25,226 nt of DNA from DATMBL01 sp050735975. GTDB lineage: Bacteria > Desulfobacterota > Binatia > UBA9968. The notes under the pieces were generated by a model, which saw only the letters and a list, made by a program, of their open reading frames with translations, did no database searches and was not told where the DNA came from. Numbering within the stretch: position 1 is the stretch's first letter; each line of letters begins with the position of its first letter. The translations under genes and the position numbers were made by a program. Below are positions 8,283 to 15,766 of this stretch, piece after piece. The stretch covers positions 1 through 25,226 of the forward strand of contig JBOHVS010000397.1 of assembly GCA_050735975.1 (NCBI GenBank). The letters run 5' to 3'.

Positions 8283-8564
8283 TCAGGGAATTGCCGCTAT
8301 AATGTAGATTCCGTTGAGCAGCCATACTTTGATTCGCACACAGGGACAAGCACTCCCGGGAGCGCGGGCCAATTCAGCGACATCTTCATGAGATTTTATC
8401 TCCTGTTCGCCGTGATCATGAATTGTAATTGTTTTCTCTTCCGTTAAAGACAACCGGTGTGGTTTTCCCTCGCATACAACGACTATGCTCCATGCGCCGT
8501 TTCCGCCGGCAAGCTCTAAAACCTCAACCGGCTCTCCTCCGGATTCAATAGGCACAATCTTCAT
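8283..8564 (-). CDS. Small hypothetical protein, 93 aa
   Basis: Not recognised. The sequence alternates short hydrophobic strands and polar turns (VEVLELAGGNGAWSIVVVCEGKPHRLSL), suggesting a small beta-rich domain, and ends with a hydrophobic VWLLNGIYIIAAIP. Two nearby cysteines occur in ACPCVR. The ribosome site is weak (GAGCGA before ATG). It is supported mainly by protein-like composition and by fitting the gap exactly between its neighbours. Confidence 0.5.
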   Translation of the reverse strand: MKIVPIESGGEPVEVLELAGGNGAWSIVVVCEGKPHRLSLTEEKTITIHDHGEQEIKSHEDVAELARAPGSACPCVRIKVWLLNGIYIIAAIP

Positions 8565-8687
8565 TTCGCTCGGTCAGATCGTATAAATAGCCAAAAGCCC
8601 CTCGGCGCGGCTCACTCACGGCTCGCACATGCCGCCGGCACAGTAGGAAGCCATCGCATGAGTACGGTTGACGAGAAGTATAACTGC
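8565..8687. other. Short gapped region before an isolated terminator
   Basis: No open frame of interest. A TATAAAT word at about 8582 on the + strand and the terminator at 8688-8729 could bound a short untranslated RNA of roughly 100-140 bases. There is no other evidence of transcription. Confidence 0.25.
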
Positions 8688-8729
8688 GCCGGTCATAATT
8701 CAACCCAGTTGACCGGCTTTTTTATTTTT
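8688..8729 (+). terminator. Rho-independent terminator
   Basis: The perfect 8-bp stem GCCGGTCA / TGACCGGC (8688-8695 and 8710-8717) is followed by TTTTTTATTTTT. The polarity is + strand only. The nearest + strand gene upstream ends at 8273, with a leftward gene in between, so it may end a long read-through transcript or a small RNA. It also insulates the importer operon downstream. Confidence 0.75.
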
Positions 8730-8770
8730 GGAAGGCTCTTTGGGAGCTTGATTCGACAAATGGATGTCTA

Positions 8771-8830
8771 TATATGAGTTGATAAACGATACATTCACGG
8801 TATATGGATTGATAAGCGATACGTTCACGT
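8771..8830 (+). repeat. Tandem duplicated 30-bp repeat upstream of importer operon
   Basis: Two adjacent 30-bp units (8771-8800 and 8801-8830) share the core TATATG..TTGATAA.CGATAC.TTCACG and differ at only a few positions. They lie about 125 bases before the start codon of the binding-protein gene. This suggests paired operator sites or a duplicated promoter segment; that role is an inference. Confidence 0.7.
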
Positions 8831-8955
8831 TCCGGATAATACGGAATTGCTCTCTGCCGGAAGTTCAGATTCATTTCCTGGACGGTCCAAGATCCAATGC
8901 GAGACTCTCGATAGTAAAACCGGATTAGATCCAACAAAAAACCAAGGAGGCAACG

Positions 8956-10014
8956 ATGAAATTAAGGATAAAAAATTCGATTTTGTCGGCTTTTTCTTTC
9001 TGGGCTCTCTTGCTGTACTCAAACCCCGCCGTATCGGGACCGCTGGATCCCTACGTCGAAGCGGCCAAAAAAGAAGGCTCTGTCAGGTTAGGCGTCACCC
9101 TGCGGAAAACCAGTCATGGAAAACCGTCGGGCGAAAAGTACCTGCAAGCTTTTCAAAAACGCTATCCTTTTCTAAAAGTGGATTTTAAGAGAATCGGCGG
9201 CGCGCGAGAGCGGGAAAGGGTTCTCTCAGAAATGTCCGCTGGCGTCATCAACTTTGACGTCGCCACGGTCAGCGAAACGATGGTGCCCACGGTGATCGAC
9301 GCGAAGCTGGCCCGGATCGTCGACTGGAAAAAACTGGGCGTGCCGAAATTCATGGCACATCCCAAGAACGTGGGCGTTTCTCTTCGAACGCCGGTCTATG
9401 GGATCGCCTATAATCGCGAAAAAATCCCCGATGAAGTGGCCAAAACCTTCACGTGGGAGACCTGCACCGATCCCAAATGGAAAGGGAAAACGGCCACCGA
9501 CGATCGCCCAAGGCACCTGAATGTGCTCTATCGCAATGAGGGATGGGGCCGAGAAAAAACTCTGGATTATGCGAAGCGTTGGGCCGCCAATAAACCCTCC
9601 CTCGAACCCAGCCGCTCGACCGGCGCGCAGAAGCTCTCCGTGGGCTCGTATTATATGATTTGCGGCATGCCGCGCCGGCAAGTCGAGGAGCTCCAGGTTT
9701 ACGCCGGGGCCAAAACAATCGGCATCGTGTATCCCGAGCCCGTTCCCGTGGGCATCGGAGATCTCATTTACGTTGCCGAGAAGGCCAAACATCCGAACGC
9801 CGGCATTCTCTTCCTCGCTTGGACCGCGACCGAGGAGGCGCAAACGATATTGGACAACGTCGATTTTTCGGGGCATCCGGCTTACGAGAACAACGATATC
9901 AACAAAGTCATCAAAGGAAAGAAGACGGTCTACGCCTCATGGGAAGATACCGCCAAATCGGATGATATCCTCGCGGAGATTCTTCAGGCCATGGGCTTTC
10001 CGGTGGTTCGATAG
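8956..10014 (+). CDS. ABC importer substrate-binding protein, Fe(III)/family-1 type
   Basis: A 352-aa periplasmic binding protein. The signal peptide is seen at 1-27 (basic start, hydrophobic core SILSAFSFWALLLYSNPAVSG). The mature part opens with DPYVEAAKKEGSVRLGVT and contains the family-typical PVYGIAYNREKIP and DPKWKGKTATDD segments (opening of the second lobe). It ends in the helical closing lobe. This architecture matches FbpA/AfuA- and PotD-like binding proteins (SBP_bac_6/11 type). The start is fixed by AAGGAGG seven bases before ATG. First gene of a three-gene operon with a fused permease and an ATPase. The ligand could be ferric iron, a polyamine or another small organic; it cannot be read from sequence. 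Confidence 0.9.
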   Translation: MKLRIKNSILSAFSFWALLLYSNPAVSGPLDPYVEAAKKEGSVRLGVTLRKTSHGKPSGEKYLQAFQKRYPFLKVDFKRIGGARERERVLSEMSAGVINFDVATVSETMVPTVIDAKLARIVDWKKLGVPKFMAHPKNVGVSLRTPVYGIAYNREKIPDEVAKTFTWETCTDPKWKGKTATDDRPRHLNVLYRNEGWGREKTLDYAKRWAANKPSLEPSRSTGAQKLSVGSYYMICGMPRRQVEELQVYAGAKTIGIVYPEPVPVGIGDLIYVAEKAKHPNAGILFLAWTATEEAQTILDNVDFSGHPAYENNDINKVIKGKKTVYASWEDTAKSDDILAEILQAMGFPVVR

Positions 10015-10056
10015 ATAGAGGCCCGCGTTTGTCTTCAAGGCAACCCCGGAATCTTC

Positions 10057-11817
10057 ATGCAAGTAGCAGCGGCCAGGCCCTTATCGATTCGCCTCGGTTG
10101 GCTCCGCCAGCGATTCGGGCCCAATCTCTTTTTCGGCGCCGTGGTGTTGATCATGCTGTGGCTGATCCTGGTGCCTATGGGGCAGCTCATTCTCAACAGC
10201 TTCCGCACCGGCCACCCGGCGGTCCCCTCGCCCTTCACTCTCAGAAACTACCTTGTCGGGTTTACGAATCCCCTGACCTATCAAATGATCTGGAACACGT
10301 TGCTCTTCGCCGGCGCAGGGACCTTCATAACGGTCTCCATCGCCGTACTTTTCGCTTGGCTGACGGAGCGCACGGACATGCCGGGCCGAAATTTGGCCTG
10401 GAGCCTGCTCCTGGTCCCGCTGGCGATGCCGGGATTCTTGTTTTCTATGGCCTGGATCTTTCTTCTCGACCCGCGTGTGGGCGTTATCAATATGTGGTTG
10501 CGTTCCCTTCTATCGCTGTTCGGATGGGAGTTAGAGACCGGGCCGGTCAATATCTATTCAATGGCCGGTATGATTTTCCTCGACGGGCTGAGAGGAGTGA
10601 CGACCGTATTTTTGCTGATCGTGGGTGCTTTCAGGGCGATGGACCCGAACCTGGAGGAAGCGGCGCGCATTTCAGGCGCCAAGGCGTGGACCACATTCCG
10701 GAGAATCACGTTGCCGACCCTTCTCCCGGCCATTCTTGCAGCCTTCCTCTATTCTTTTATCTCTTCGATGGAATCTTTCGAGGCTCCGCTGCTCGTCGGC
10801 CTGCCGGCGGGAATCTATGTCTACAGCACGATGATCTATTTTTCGACGCGGCTCATGCCGAGTTACGGACTGGCGGCCGCCTTCGCCGTCAGTTACTGCG
10901 TCATAGCCCTTGTGCTGGTGGTTATCTATCAAAGGGTCGCTTTGCGGCAAGTCGAACGGTTCGCCACGATCACCGGGAAAGGTTACCGGCCGCGCGTAAC
11001 TCATCTGGAGAAATTGCGCTTGCCGGCCCTCGGTCTTTTCATCGGCTATTTCTTTCTGGCGGTGGTCCTGCCCCTCTTCATCCTGATCTGGGCGGCTTTA
11101 TCCCCCACGTACGCGCAACCGACCTGGAAAGGCTTCAGTCAACTGACCCTGTTGCATTTTCGCCGGCTGCTGGATGAGCCCGGCGTTTTGCAAGCGACCT
11201 GGAACACGATCGTGATCACCCTGACCACGGCGACGTTGACCGTGCTGCTCTCTTTTTTCGTCTCATGGATTGTCGTTCGGACCAAAATGCGCGGCCGCAT
11301 GTTTCTCGACGGACTCACTTTTCTTGCCCATGGGGTGCCCGGCATCGTCATCGCGCTGGCCTTCATCTTTGTCTACCTCCAGCCTCCCTTTCGCTCCTTT
11401 CATCTTTACGGAACGGTGTGGATCGTTGCGCTGGCGCTGGTGACCCAATACGTCGCCTTCACCACCCGCACCACCAACGCCGCCATCGCTCAGGTCCACA
11501 AAGAGCTCGAGGAGGCGGCGCGGATCTCGGGAGTCGGCCGGATCACCACCCTCTTCCGCATAACGCTCCCGCTCGTTGTCCCGGCCTTTGCGGCGGCCTG
11601 GATATGGGTGGCGGCTCACTCGGTGCGTTCGTTCTCCGTGCCGGTCATGCTTGCCAGCGAAGGGAACTGGACCCTCTCGGTCATTCTCTGGCGCATATGG
11701 GATGAACAAAACGCTCTCACCATGGCAGCCGCACTCGGCGTGATCTTCATTCTCAGCATGGCCATTTTGACTTTCCTCGGGCGACGGTTGATTGTAAAAG
11801 CATTCTCAGTGGACTAA
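10057..11817 (+). CDS. ABC importer permease, fused two-domain (FbpB-like)
   Basis: A 586-aa inner-membrane protein made of two BPD_transp_1 permease halves in one chain, as in FbpB/SfuB-type iron transporters. Each half carries an EAA coupling loop: EEAARISGAKAWTTFRRITLP (about 200-220) and EEAARISGVGRITTLFRITLP (about 485-505). Both begin with the same EEAARISG. About twelve hydrophobic segments are visible in total. It starts at ATG 10057, 42 bases after the binding-protein gene, with only GGAA as a possible ribosome site, so coupling to the upstream gene is likely. It ends five bases before the ATPase start. Confidence 0.92.
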   Translation: MQVAAARPLSIRLGWLRQRFGPNLFFGAVVLIMLWLILVPMGQLILNSFRTGHPAVPSPFTLRNYLVGFTNPLTYQMIWNTLLFAGAGTFITVSIAVLFAWLTERTDMPGRNLAWSLLLVPLAMPGFLFSMAWIFLLDPRVGVINMWLRSLLSLFGWELETGPVNIYSMAGMIFLDGLRGVTTVFLLIVGAFRAMDPNLEEAARISGAKAWTTFRRITLPTLLPAILAAFLYSFISSMESFEAPLLVGLPAGIYVYSTMIYFSTRLMPSYGLAAAFAVSYCVIALVLVVIYQRVALRQVERFATITGKGYRPRVTHLEKLRLPALGLFIGYFFLAVVLPLFILIWAALSPTYAQPTWKGFSQLTLLHFRRLLDEPGVLQATWNTIVITLTTATLTVLLSFFVSWIVVRTKMRGRMFLDGLTFLAHGVPGIVIALAFIFVYLQPPFRSFHLYGTVWIVALALVTQYVAFTTRTTNAAIAQVHKELEEAARISGVGRITTLFRITLPLVVPAFAAAWIWVAAHSVRSFSVPVMLASEGNWTLSVILWRIWDEQNALTMAAALGVIFILSMAILTFLGRRLIVKAFSVD

Positions 11818-11822
11818 AAACG

Positions 11823-12935
11823 ATGGATCTCACTGTTCAGAACCTAAGAAAAGTTTTCCGCGCGCAAGCAGGAGAGGTCCAGGCTGTGCATGGGGCCTCT
11901 TTTTCCGTCCCTAACGGTGTGTTCTTTACCCTCCTGGGCCCCAGCGGCAGCGGAAAGACCACCATCCTGCGGTGCATCGGCGGCCTCGAAATGCCGGACA
12001 GCGGCGAGATTCGCCTCGGGGAGAAGATTTACTACTCGGACAAAAAACGGATCGTCCTTATGCCGGAGGAGCGCGGCATCGCAATGGTATTCCAGTCCTA
12101 CGCGATCTGGCCGCACATGACGGTCTTCAACAACGTGGCTTTCCCGTTGAAATACGGCTTGAAGCGAGTCCCAAACGCGGAGATTAAAAGCAAAGTCCGC
12201 CGGGTCCTTAAGCTGGTTCAGATGGATGGTCTTGAATCGCGCATGGCGACTCAGCTCTCCGGCGGCCAGCAGCAGCGGGTAGCGCTCGCGCGGGCCCTGG
12301 TCTCAGAGCCGGACCTCCTGCTTCTCGACGAGCCCCTCTCCAACCTCGATGCCAAATTGCGCGAAGAGATGCGCATCGAGATCCGCCGCATCCAGAAATC
12401 CCTGGGCTTAACGACCATCTACGTTACCCATGATCAGGCTGAGGCCCTCTCCATGTCCGACCAGGTGGCTCTCCTCCGAAGCGGCGAGATCGTCCAGATC
12501 GGCGCCCCGAGGGAACTTTATGAGCGGCCCAGCGACGTTTTTGCCAGCTCGTTTATCGGCACAAGCAACAAAATGACCGGGACCCTTGAGCGCGTCGCCA
12601 ACGCCGGATCCCTGGGCGTGGCCCGAATCCAGGGGCGCGATTTGATCTGCGTGATCGGAGAGGGCTGCAGGGAAAAAGACGAAGTGGTTGTCAGTGTCCG
12701 TCCGGAGGATATCGAAGTTGCCGTGGTAAACGATCCCACTGCCGACGGTTGGAAAGGCGTCGTTCGCCAGGTGGTCTACTTCGGGGACAACATGAGCTGC
12801 GAGATCGACTCGTTCGGAAGCGTCCTCCGCGCCAAACTTCACCCCTCTATCAGACTCGAAGAGGGCCAACAGGTACTTTTTAGCTTCAGATCCGAGAGGT
12901 GCGTTGCCTTCCCAGCCAAGATGTCAAACGATTGA
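11823..12935 (+). CDS. ABC importer ATP-binding protein (FbpC/PotA/UgpC type)
   Basis: A 370-aa ATPase energising the preceding permease. Walker A GPSGSGKTT (39-47), Q-loop Gln91 (AMVFQSYAIWPHMT), signature LSGGQQQR (145-152), Walker B LLLLDEP (165-171), D-loop SNLDAKLR (173-180), switch His203 (YVTHDQAEAL). The last ~110 residues form a TOBE-type regulatory domain (SVRPEDIEVAV). The gap to the permease is only five bases. The residue pattern of the CUT1/ferric/spermidine group does not by itself separate these substrates. Last gene of the operon. Confidence 0.93.
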   Translation: MDLTVQNLRKVFRAQAGEVQAVHGASFSVPNGVFFTLLGPSGSGKTTILRCIGGLEMPDSGEIRLGEKIYYSDKKRIVLMPEERGIAMVFQSYAIWPHMTVFNNVAFPLKYGLKRVPNAEIKSKVRRVLKLVQMDGLESRMATQLSGGQQQRVALARALVSEPDLLLLDEPLSNLDAKLREEMRIEIRRIQKSLGLTTIYVTHDQAEALSMSDQVALLRSGEIVQIGAPRELYERPSDVFASSFIGTSNKMTGTLERVANAGSLGVARIQGRDLICVIGEGCREKDEVVVSVRPEDIEVAVVNDPTADGWKGVVRQVVYFGDNMSCEIDSFGSVLRAKLHPSIRLEEGQQVLFSFRSERCVAFPAKMSND

Positions 12936-13005
12936 GGCCCCAGAGTCTCACTAGACTAGACTAGTCTCCCCTTCTCTGTCTCTATCTCTGTCTCTATCTC
13001 TTTCT
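12936..13005. repeat. Convergent spacer with CTAGA words and GAGA-type simple repeat
   Basis: Begins with ACTAGACTAGACTAGTCT (a repeated CTAGA word including the palindrome AGACTAGTCT). It then passes into a pyrimidine simple repeat of TCTCTG/TCTCTA/TCTTTC words from about 12971 to 13019, running into the 3' end of the next gene. The 19-mer CTCTGTCTCTATCTCTGTC at 12974-12992 recurs at 14081-14099. Confidence 0.75.
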
Positions 13006-13968
13006 CTATCTCTTTCTCATTTCCGCCTTTACCTCGCGCAAAATCGAAAGGTCCACCAGGCGATCGGCAGGAACTTCTGCTTTGATTCCGGAGTCTTGCC
13101 TGATCCTGTCTAAGATAGACTCCAGCACTGGCTCTTCTACATCACCGTCGGGGCTCAAAACCTGTCTGAGAATCTTGTAGCTATCCGCAGCGACTTTCGG
13201 CTCTAGATTAAAGTATTTTTGCAGGTACGGGATAACTTGTTCCTCGCTCCTGAAAATAATTTCCAAACTGCGAAGAGTCGCGCGGATCATCGCTTTCACC
13301 TGGTCGCGATGGTTTTGTATATGACTGGCCCTGACAACCAGACCCCCCTGTAAATCACGCACGTCAAATGTATTTCCCAGATCCACGTAACCCGCCAGGG
13401 TTGCCATGGAAGTATAGGGGGGACTTAGAATCACGGCGTCCGCCGCCTTGCTCGTCAAAACCGCGTAGCTGTTCGCCGTGGTATTCGTGGTGATGTAGGC
13501 CACTTTTTCATTGTCAAGCCTTTTCATCATGGAAAGGGCGGCATAGTGCGCGAGCGATCCTATGCCGCTCACGCCAACGTTTGTAATTTTAGCTGCGGTC
13601 ATTCCCGGTTGTCCGATCAGGCTGAAGCTCAACCGGGTTTGGCTGAACAGGACCGTTCTCAACGGCAATCCTTTCATAGCCGCGCGCACGGACAATCCCG
13701 AAGCTGATGAATAGTCCACCTCACCGGCTTGCAGGGCAGTGACTCCTACCGGAGGCCGCATCACGATGATTTCCAGATCGATACCTTCCTTCTCGAAAAG
13801 GCCTCTCGATTTGCCAAGATAATAAGGGATAAAGGTCAATGACCTGGCAGCCACGTGGAGCCGCGCCTTCTCCAGAGGCTTTTTCGTCCCCTGTTGCGCC
13901 TGTACGAATGAGGCGGAGCCGCCAATCAGAATTACCAGCGCCGCGATTGTTAGTCGCAAGAATTTCAT
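13006..13968 (-). CDS. NMT1/TauA-like ABC substrate-binding protein
   Basis: A 320-aa periplasmic protein of the NMT1/THI5-like (NrtA/SsuA/TauA) group. Signal peptide 1-24 (LTIAALVILIGGSASFVQA). The mature part has ARSLTFIPYYLGKSRGLFEKEGIDLEI (about 41-67), the typical opening, followed by the GEVDYSSASG segment (lobe with ligand-site residues). The start is fixed by AGGAGTTGATAAA before ATG. No permease or ATPase of this type is adjacent; such isolated binding proteins are common beside UbiD-like genes in environmental genomes (from memory). The last codons, ATG AGA AAG AGA TAG, lie inside the GAGA simple repeat, so the C-terminus MRKR may be repeat-derived. Confidence 0.88.
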   Translation of the reverse strand: MKFLRLTIAALVILIGGSASFVQAQQGTKKPLEKARLHVAARSLTFIPYYLGKSRGLFEKEGIDLEIIVMRPPVGVTALQAGEVDYSSASGLSVRAAMKGLPLRTVLFSQTRLSFSLIGQPGMTAAKITNVGVSGIGSLAHYAALSMMKRLDNEKVAYITTNTTANSYAVLTSKAADAVILSPPYTSMATLAGYVDLGNTFDVRDLQGGLVVRASHIQNHRDQVKAMIRATLRSLEIIFRSEEQVIPYLQKYFNLEPKVAADSYKILRQVLSPDGDVEEPVLESILDRIRQDSGIKAEVPADRLVDLSILREVKAEMRKR

Positions 13969-14078
13969 TTTATCAACTCCTCTCTTCTACGGTGCTACCC
14001 TTCGCGTCCATTCCCCTCTTTGTCTCCCGATTTTCGATTTTGGATTTTAAGTTCTAACTTCTGAATTCTGAATTCTCT

Positions 14079-14107
14079 AACTCTGTCTCTATCTCTGTCC
14101 CTGTCTC
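14079..14107. repeat. GAGA-type simple repeat, second copy
   Basis: Contains the same 19-mer (14081-14099) as the tract at 12974-12992. It covers the stop codon of the decarboxylase gene (last codons CAG AGA TAG on the minus strand). Upstream, about 14020-14080, is further loose text of TTCTGAATTC-type words. Confidence 0.75.
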
Positions 14108-15537
14108 AGTCGCGGTTGATTTTTCTTCCCTTCCAGGCTTGCGCCGAACTTTTCCACGACCTTAACCTTAAGTTCCGGACTCGCGCCGGAAACCTTTGGA
14201 AACTCATTCATCCATTCGTAAGGACGGCACGCGTCGATCAGGCCGCGCGACTGAAGGCCCCTTTCGCTCGGCGGAATGATCGGGTCAATGGGATTGCTCC
14301 AGCATCGATGCAAAATATCGATGTCTTTTGCCGGATCGGTCCTGGTGCAAAGCGCCCATAGCAACCCATTGCTGTCCCAAATATCAATGTCCTCATCGAC
14401 GACGACCACGTAACGCGTCAGCAGCGCGGCTGCCCGGCACTGCGAGGCAATTACGGCGGCTTGCTTGGCATGACCGGGGTAACGCTGCTTGATTGCCACG
14501 ACTACGAGCAACCGGGTTTGATAATAGGCGACGCCTTTCACGTCCGGCACGCCTGCCTTGTCGAGATAATCCCAGATGTAAGCCGCGCGAATGAGATTAT
14601 TTTCCGCTCCCGGGGCGGGACGAAACGGCGGCGCGCCGGTGATGATCGGATCGTCGCGGTGCATCAAACTTTTCACTTTAAGCATCGGCTCTGAGCGAAG
14701 GCCGCCGGCATAGTAACCCGTGAACTCGCCGAACGGTCCTTCCGGAATCTTTGTGCCGGGAATGACCTCCCCTTCCACCGCAACTTCGGAAAACGCGGGG
14801 ATCGGCAGCTTGGTGTATTCTCCTAAGACCACCTCGAAAGGTTCTCCGCGAATGCCTCCCGCGTAGTCGTATTCAGACTCTCCCGCCGGAACATCCATTT
14901 GGCCGAAATACCAGAGCAAAGGATCGGGCCCGAAACTGATGGCGACCGGAAATGGTTCTCCCCTATCGAAGTACTTTTGCCGGTGAATGTTTCCATGGTG
15001 GCCCGGCGACATATAGAGCGCCAGGGTATCGCGGTCATGCACCATGACACGGTAGCAACCCAGATTGACCCAGCCTTCGTCCGGATCACGGCTGATGGTG
15101 ACATCCAATGTCCCGATGTAACGCCCGCCGTCGCCCTCGTGCCAGAAAGGCGCCGGCAAAGACAACAAATCAATCTCCTTTCCTTCGAATACGTTTTCCA
15201 TCAGCGGGCCGGAATCGACGACACGCGGGGGAAGAAACTCGGGATGGTTGAGCCGCTTCTTCCATGCGTCGATGAACTGATCGCGACTGTAGTGGAGCGG
15301 CAGATGGTTTGTAAGGCATTGGCGCCTCAAGGTCGGATTGTGGACTCCCGTCAAGACGCGGCGGCCCGCGGGATAGTCTTTGATGTTATCGAAGAGCACT
15401 GCCGGCGGAGTCTGCGATCGCGCCGCTACTTCGGCCACGGCGCCGAGCTCCAGGCGCCAGTCCGCGCCATCGATTGTGCGGAGCTCGCCGAAACCGTCCA
15501 CCGCCTCTAACCATCCGCGTAGATCCCGATAAAGCAT
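14089..15537 (-). CDS. UbiD-family prenylated-FMN-dependent decarboxylase
   Basis: A 482-aa cytoplasmic non-oxidative (de)carboxylase. In ordinary members prenylated FMN, Mn/Mg and K+ are bound and an alpha,beta-unsaturated or aromatic acid is decarboxylated. The catalytic triad known from UbiD/Fdc1 appears intact: Arg163 in CYRVMVHD, and Glu266 and Glu271 in the motif EGPFGEFTGYY. Metal/phosphate-binding region GHHGNIHRQKYF near 179-190 is also present. Start chosen at ATG 15537, preceded by GAGGAGGGAGC; a longer frame upstream (12 residues) lacks such a site. The real UbiX partner that makes prenyl-FMN is not in the window. The gene lies beside a TauA-like binding protein, so a role in catabolism of an imported aromatic or heterocyclic acid is an inference; true ubiquinone biosynthesis is less likely. 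Confidence 0.92.
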   Translation of the reverse strand: MLYRDLRGWLEAVDGFGELRTIDGADWRLELGAVAEVAARSQTPPAVLFDNIKDYPAGRRVLTGVHNPTLRRQCLTNHLPLHYSRDQFIDAWKKRLNHPEFLPPRVVDSGPLMENVFEGKEIDLLSLPAPFWHEGDGGRYIGTLDVTISRDPDEGWVNLGCYRVMVHDRDTLALYMSPGHHGNIHRQKYFDRGEPFPVAISFGPDPLLWYFGQMDVPAGESEYDYAGGIRGEPFEVVLGEYTKLPIPAFSEVAVEGEVIPGTKIPEGPFGEFTGYYAGGLRSEPMLKVKSLMHRDDPIITGAPPFRPAPGAENNLIRAAYIWDYLDKAGVPDVKGVAYYQTRLLVVVAIKQRYPGHAKQAAVIASQCRAAALLTRYVVVVDEDIDIWDSNGLLWALCTRTDPAKDIDILHRCWSNPIDPIIPPSERGLQSRGLIDACRPYEWMNEFPKVSGASPELKVKVVEKFGASLEGKKNQPRLRQGQR

Positions 15538-15658
15538 GCTCCCTCCTCGCATCCGTGTTGGAGAGCCGATCATAGAACGGGTCGAACGGCGCTACAACTC
15601 TGTTCTTCTCGCTTTTTGACCCAGCTCGCGACTGGTATATATGTATTGGATCAATGGA

Positions 15659-15688
15659 GGACAGTCCCCTTCTCCAGGGGGACTGTCC
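15659..15688. repeat. Perfect 11-bp inverted repeat
   Basis: GGACAGTCCCC (15659-15669) and GGGGACTGTCC (15678-15688) around an 8-base loop, between divergent genes. It could be a REP-like intergenic hairpin or an operator; flanking CCCTCTCC is pyrimidine-rich with no T-run. Confidence 0.6.
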
Positions 15689-15766
15689 CCCTCTCCTCGT
15701 CTCCATCGAATTCTGAGATAGGACACGAGCCACTGGTTCTCGGTGTTTTCGGAAGGGAGGGTATTT

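Noticed and set aside
8771..8830. CRISPR array
   Set aside because: Only two directly abutting units with no spacers.
15538..15573. Upstream extension of the decarboxylase start
   Set aside because: The ATG at 15537 has a far better ribosome site and matches the usual family start.
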